The notes below the pieces were generated by a model. It was given only the letters and a program-made list of their open reading frames with translations, searched no databases and was not told the origin of the DNA. A stretch of 40,016 bases of DNA from contig DAIDHI010000097.1 in assembly GCA_027452025.1 (NCBI GenBank), forward strand, positions 1 to 40,016, in the 5' to 3' direction. Source of the DNA: Elusimicrobiota bacterium (GTDB taxonomy: Bacteria; Elusimicrobiota; Elusimicrobia; UBA1565; UBA9628). The position numbers and the translations under genes were made by a program. This document shows positions 37,363 to 40,016 of this stretch, one piece after another (within the stretch, counting starts at the first letter, position 1; every line of letters starts with the position of its first letter).

Positions 37363-38350
37363 ATTGTCTCCGGTAATACGACTTGAATCCGGCGTGCTTT
37401 TTGAGCGGGCGCCACCAGCGCTCGTTGGCCCTGTACCAATCGATGGTGGCCTTGAGCGCCTGCTCGAAATCGTAAGCCGGCCGGTAGCCGAGCGCTTTGA
37501 TCTTGGCGCAGTCCAGGGCGTAGCGGCGGTCGTGCCCCGGACGGTCGGGAACGGGCAAGACGAGCTCCTGCGAGACGCCCATGAGCGCGCGCACGCGGCC
37601 GACGAGTTCGCGGTTGTCGCAGGAGTAAGTCCCGCCCACGTTGTAAATCTGCCCGGGCTCGGCCTTTTCGAGGACCAGCGCGATGGCGCGCGCATGATCG
37701 ACGACGTAGAGCCAGTCGCGGACTTGGCGGCCGTCGCCGTAGAGCGGGAAGGGCTCGCCGCCCAGCCAATTGGTGATCATCAGCGGCAGGGCCTTCTCGG
37801 GGAACTGATAAGGGCCGAAGTTGTTCGAGGCGCGAGTCACGATGACGGGCGCGCCATGCGTGACGAAATAGGAGCGCGCGACCAGGTCGGCCGCGGCCTT
37901 GGAGGCGGCGTAGGGGCTATTGGGTTCGAGCCGATCGCCCTCCGTGGAGAAGCCCTCGGCGACGCTGCCGTAGACCTCGTCGGTGCCCACGTGCAGGAAG
38001 CGCCCGACTTTCGCGCGCAGCGCGGCGTCGAGCAGGACCTGGGCGCCGATGACGTTGGTGCGCAAAAACGCCGAGGCGTCGAGGATCGAGCGGTCGACGT
38101 GCGTCTCCGCCGCGAAGTTGACGACGGCGTCGGCGCCTTTCATGGCGCGGGCCGCCGCCTTGGGATCGGCGATGTCGCCCTTGACCAGCTTGTAGCGCCG
38201 ATCCCCCTCCACATCGGCCAGGTTGGCCGGGTTGCCGGCGTAGGTGCACAGGTCCAGGTTGACGACGGAAACGTCCCGGCGCGACGACAGGATGTGGCGG
38301 ACGAAGTTCGAGCCGATGAAGCCCAGGCCGCCGGTGACGAGCAGGCGCAT
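37343..38350 (-). CDS. rfbB: dTDP-glucose 4,6-dehydratase
   Basis: A 335-residue extended short-chain dehydrogenase that converts dTDP-glucose to dTDP-4-keto-6-deoxyglucose in deoxysugar synthesis. NAD-binding LLVTGGLGFIGSNFVRHIL, catalytic Asp-Glu in HVGTDEVYGSVAEGF, Tyr-x3-Lys in PYAASKAAADLVARSY, RASNNFGPYQFPEKALPLMI and the C-terminal GHDRRYALDCAKIKALGYRP, all standard for RmlB. It starts directly after the stop of the epimerase gene (TAG-ATG). rmlC and rmlD, needed to finish dTDP-rhamnose, are not in the window; they may lie elsewhere or beyond the right edge. Confidence 0.94.
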   Translation of the reverse strand: MRLLVTGGLGFIGSNFVRHILSSRRDVSVVNLDLCTYAGNPANLADVEGDRRYKLVKGDIADPKAAARAMKGADAVVNFAAETHVDRSILDASAFLRTNVIGAQVLLDAALRAKVGRFLHVGTDEVYGSVAEGFSTEGDRLEPNSPYAASKAAADLVARSYFVTHGAPVIVTRASNNFGPYQFPEKALPLMITNWLGGEPFPLYGDGRQVRDWLYVVDHARAIALVLEKAEPGQIYNVGGTYSCDNRELVGRVRALMGVSQELVLPVPDRPGHDRRYALDCAKIKALGYRPAYDFEQALKATIDWYRANERWWRPLKKHAGFKSYYRRQYASRLA

Positions 38351-39325
38351 CTAGGCGAGGGCGGCCTCCCGTCCGAGGGTCTTGAAGTAGGTCTTGTCGA
38401 AGTAGTCCCAGGTGTCCTTGAGGCCGTCATCGAAGTTCATGGCCGGCTTGTAGCCGAGCAGCCTCTTGGCGCGGGAGATGTCGGCGAAGGTCTTGCGCAC
38501 GTCGCCCTGGCGCTTGGGATGGTGGATGCGTTCCAGCTTATGGCCAACGATCTTCTCGATGACGCGGATCAAGTCGAGCAAGGAATAGGTCTTGCCGTTG
38601 GCCACGTTGAACGCCTCGCCGACCCCCTTCTTGCTCACGGCGGCCAGGAGGTTGGCCTGCACGACGTTGTCGATGTGGGTGAAATCGCGGCTCTGCTTGC
38701 CGTCCCAGTCGACGTCGAGGGGCTTGCCCAGATAAGCGTGCTCCATGAACTTCGGGATGACGGCTGAATACTGCGACTCGGGATCCTGGCGCGGGCCGAA
38801 GACGTTGAAGTAGCGCAGGCTCACGGTCTCCAGGCCGTAGGTCTTGGTGAAGAGGATCGCATAGTGCTCGCCGGCGAGCTTGGAGCAGGCGTAAGGCGAG
38901 ACGGGCTGCGGCTTGAACTCCTCTTTCTGCGGGAAGCGCTTGCACTCGCCGTAAACGGAGCTCGAGGAGGCGTAGACGAAGCGCTTGACCTTGGCCTCCT
39001 TGGCGGCGATGAGCATGTTGAGGGTGCCCGTGGCGTTGGCCTCGTGGGATTCGACGGGGCGGTCGACGGACTTGGGCACGGAGCGGATGGCGGCCTGGTG
39101 GATGACGTAGGTCGCGCCATCGACGGCGCGCTGGCAGTCCTCGAAGGCGCGGATATCGCCGCGCATGAAATCCGCCTTTCCCGCGAAGCCCTCGACGTGC
39201 TCCATCTTGCCGGTCGAAAGGTTGTCGAGGATGCGCACGCGCTTGCCGCGGCGCACCAACTCCTCGGCGATGTTGGAGCCGATGAAGCCGGCGCCGCCGG
39301 TCACGAGCCAAAGTTCGTCGGACAT
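38351..39325 (-). CDS. UDP-sugar 4-epimerase-like SDR protein (WbpP/GalE group)
   Basis: A 324-residue extended short-chain dehydrogenase. WLVTGGAGFIGSNIAEELVR, HQAAIRSVPKSVDRPVESHE with the Ser-Val-Pro-x-Ser motif, FVYASSSSVYGECKRFPQKE, the YACSKLAGE active-site Tyr/Lys pair, LRYFNVFGPRQDPESQYSAV and DFTHIDNVVQANLLA. This pattern fits the UDP-N-acetylglucosamine/galactosamine 4-epimerases of the WbpP type better than UDP-glucose-only GalE, judged from the SVPKS region. It likely provides a precursor for a surface polysaccharide. GGAGAAT lies just before ATG 39325. Second gene of the visible operon. Confidence 0.87.
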   Translation of the reverse strand: MSDELWLVTGGAGFIGSNIAEELVRRGKRVRILDNLSTGKMEHVEGFAGKADFMRGDIRAFEDCQRAVDGATYVIHQAAIRSVPKSVDRPVESHEANATGTLNMLIAAKEAKVKRFVYASSSSVYGECKRFPQKEEFKPQPVSPYACSKLAGEHYAILFTKTYGLETVSLRYFNVFGPRQDPESQYSAVIPKFMEHAYLGKPLDVDWDGKQSRDFTHIDNVVQANLLAAVSKKGVGEAFNVANGKTYSLLDLIRVIEKIVGHKLERIHHPKRQGDVRKTFADISRAKRLLGYKPAMNFDDGLKDTWDYFDKTYFKTLGREAALA

Positions 39326-39335
39326 GGGATTCTCC

Positions 39336-40016
39336 TTAGGGGATCTCGATGCGGCTGGAATCGCCCACCATGATGCGGTAGGCCTGAGGCATGGACGGAG
39401 AGCGCAGGACCTCGACGCGCTGGCCGATGAGCGAGTCCTGGATGCGGCGGATGTCGCGCACCCGCGCGTGCTCGAGCACGATGCTGTGCTCGATGTCGCT
39501 GTCCTCGATGACCGTATCGTGGTAGATCGAGGTGTAGGGGCCGACGTACGACTTCACGATCCGGCTGCGGGCGCCGATGACGGCCGGGCCGCGGATGACG
39601 GAGGCGACCACGCGCGCGCCCTCCTCGATGACGACGCGGCCCTCGATGCGGGACTTGTCGTCGACGCGGGCCGTGGGATGGATATGGTGCTTGAGGGTCT
39701 CCTGGATGAGGCGGTTGGCCTCCAGGAGATCGGCGAGCTTGCCCGTATCCTTCCACCAGCCTTCGATGTGCTTGGTCACGACCTTGTATTTCTTGTCGAC
39801 GAGCCACTGGATGGCGTCGGTGATCTCCAGCTCGCCGCGCGCCGAAGGCTTGATGTTCTCGATGGCCGTGAAGACGTTGTGGTCGAAGAGATAGACGCCG
39901 ACCAGGGCCAGATCGCTCTTCGGCTTGGCCGGCTTTTCGACGAGGCGCACGACGCGGTCGTTCTTGAGCTCGACGACGCCGAAGGCCGAGGGATTGGGCA
40001 CCTTCGCCACGAGGAT
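39336..40016 (-). CDS. Glucose-1-phosphate thymidylyltransferase-like, C-terminal part
   Basis: The gene runs off the right edge; 226 codons are visible. They begin inside the nucleotidyltransferase domain (VPNPSAFGVVELKNDRVVRL, then LVEKPAKPKSDLALVGVYLF and ARGELEITDAIQWLV), with HIEGWWKDTGKLADLLEANR near the sugar-binding end. A left-handed beta-helix of hexapeptide repeats follows (IHPTARVDDKSRIEGRVVIE to IEDSDIEHSIVLEHARVRDI). This is the long thymidylyltransferase type that resembles actinobacterial and archaeal RmlA relatives. It would make dTDP-glucose for the dehydratase downstream. The GTG at 40010 is an internal codon, since the frame is open to the edge. Confidence 0.88.
   Translation of the reverse strand: MLVAKVPNPSAFGVVELKNDRVVRLVEKPAKPKSDLALVGVYLFDHNVFTAIENIKPSARGELEITDAIQWLVDKKYKVVTKHIEGWWKDTGKLADLLEANRLIQETLKHHIHPTARVDDKSRIEGRVVIEEGARVVASVIRGPAVIGARSRIVKSYVGPYTSIYHDTVIEDSDIEHSIVLEHARVRDIRRIQDSLIGQRVEVLRSPSMPQAYRIMVGDSSRIEIP

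Noticed and set aside
1-40016. tRNA, rRNA, CRISPR arrays and intact insertion sequences
   Set aside because: No cloverleaf, rRNA-like tract, regularly spaced repeats or transposase catalytic motif was recognised by reading.

Overview
The window is about 40 kb of GC-rich, densely packed bacterial chromosome from a Gram-negative organism. The outer membrane is implied by a Tol-Pal set, lipoproteins with lipobox cysteines, a monofunctional peptidoglycan transglycosylase and a type IV pilin-like gene. The pilin style, the secreted proteins with long Ala/Pro-rich leaders, and the gene mix suggest an Elusimicrobiota-like lineage. That is an inference from general familiarity; there is no rRNA here to prove it. 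A heme A synthase points to aerobic respiration. No tRNA, rRNA, CRISPR array, prophage or intact transposase was seen.

Layout. 1-1.9 kb: the 3' end of ahcY, a frameshifted HicB-like remnant, a coiled-coil ORF, two paralogous HicB-like genes without a HicA toxin, and an opposing 49-codon gene. 2-6.8 kb: a secreted M48 protease, a secreted Ala/Pro-rich protein, Dps, and a B12/radical SAM protein with an unusual C-terminus. 6.8-9.8 kb (minus): an overlapping set of a histidine-rich membrane protein, a cyclophilin with a membrane tail, and ctaA. 9.8-19.7 kb: single enzymes (mutarotase-like, kinase-like, ABC exporter, PhzF, MBL hydrolase, Nudix, Pol IV), a pair of secreted putative metalloproteins (JAMM and HExxH), mtgA and an unknown gene. 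19.8-24.6 kb: subtilase, DsbA-like/MauE pair, response regulators, a PAS-GGDEF cyclase and gpmA. 24.7-27.3 kb: pal-cpoB-tolB. 27.4-31.8 kb: a minus-strand two-component pair diverging from a pilin and a TMTC-like membrane/TPR protein. 31.9-36.2 kb: a 1014-residue internally duplicated membrane protein overlapping a saccharopine-dehydrogenase-like gene. 36.2-36.8 kb: a cyclophilin bracketed by 25-bp inverted repeats. 36.8-40 kb (minus): a nucleotide-sugar operon ending in thymidine kinase.

Two features recur across the window. First, many genes carry a TAnnnT -10-like hexamer ending 5-7 nt, usually exactly 6 nt, before the start codon. This predicts leaderless mRNAs; two divergent gene pairs have the arrangement on both sides. 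A second class of genes has ordinary Shine-Dalgarno sequences. Second, there is a dispersed repeat family beginning GGTGCCTGGCTTTAAC (three copies) and a related-looking 60-bp perfect palindrome between tolB and the histidine kinase.
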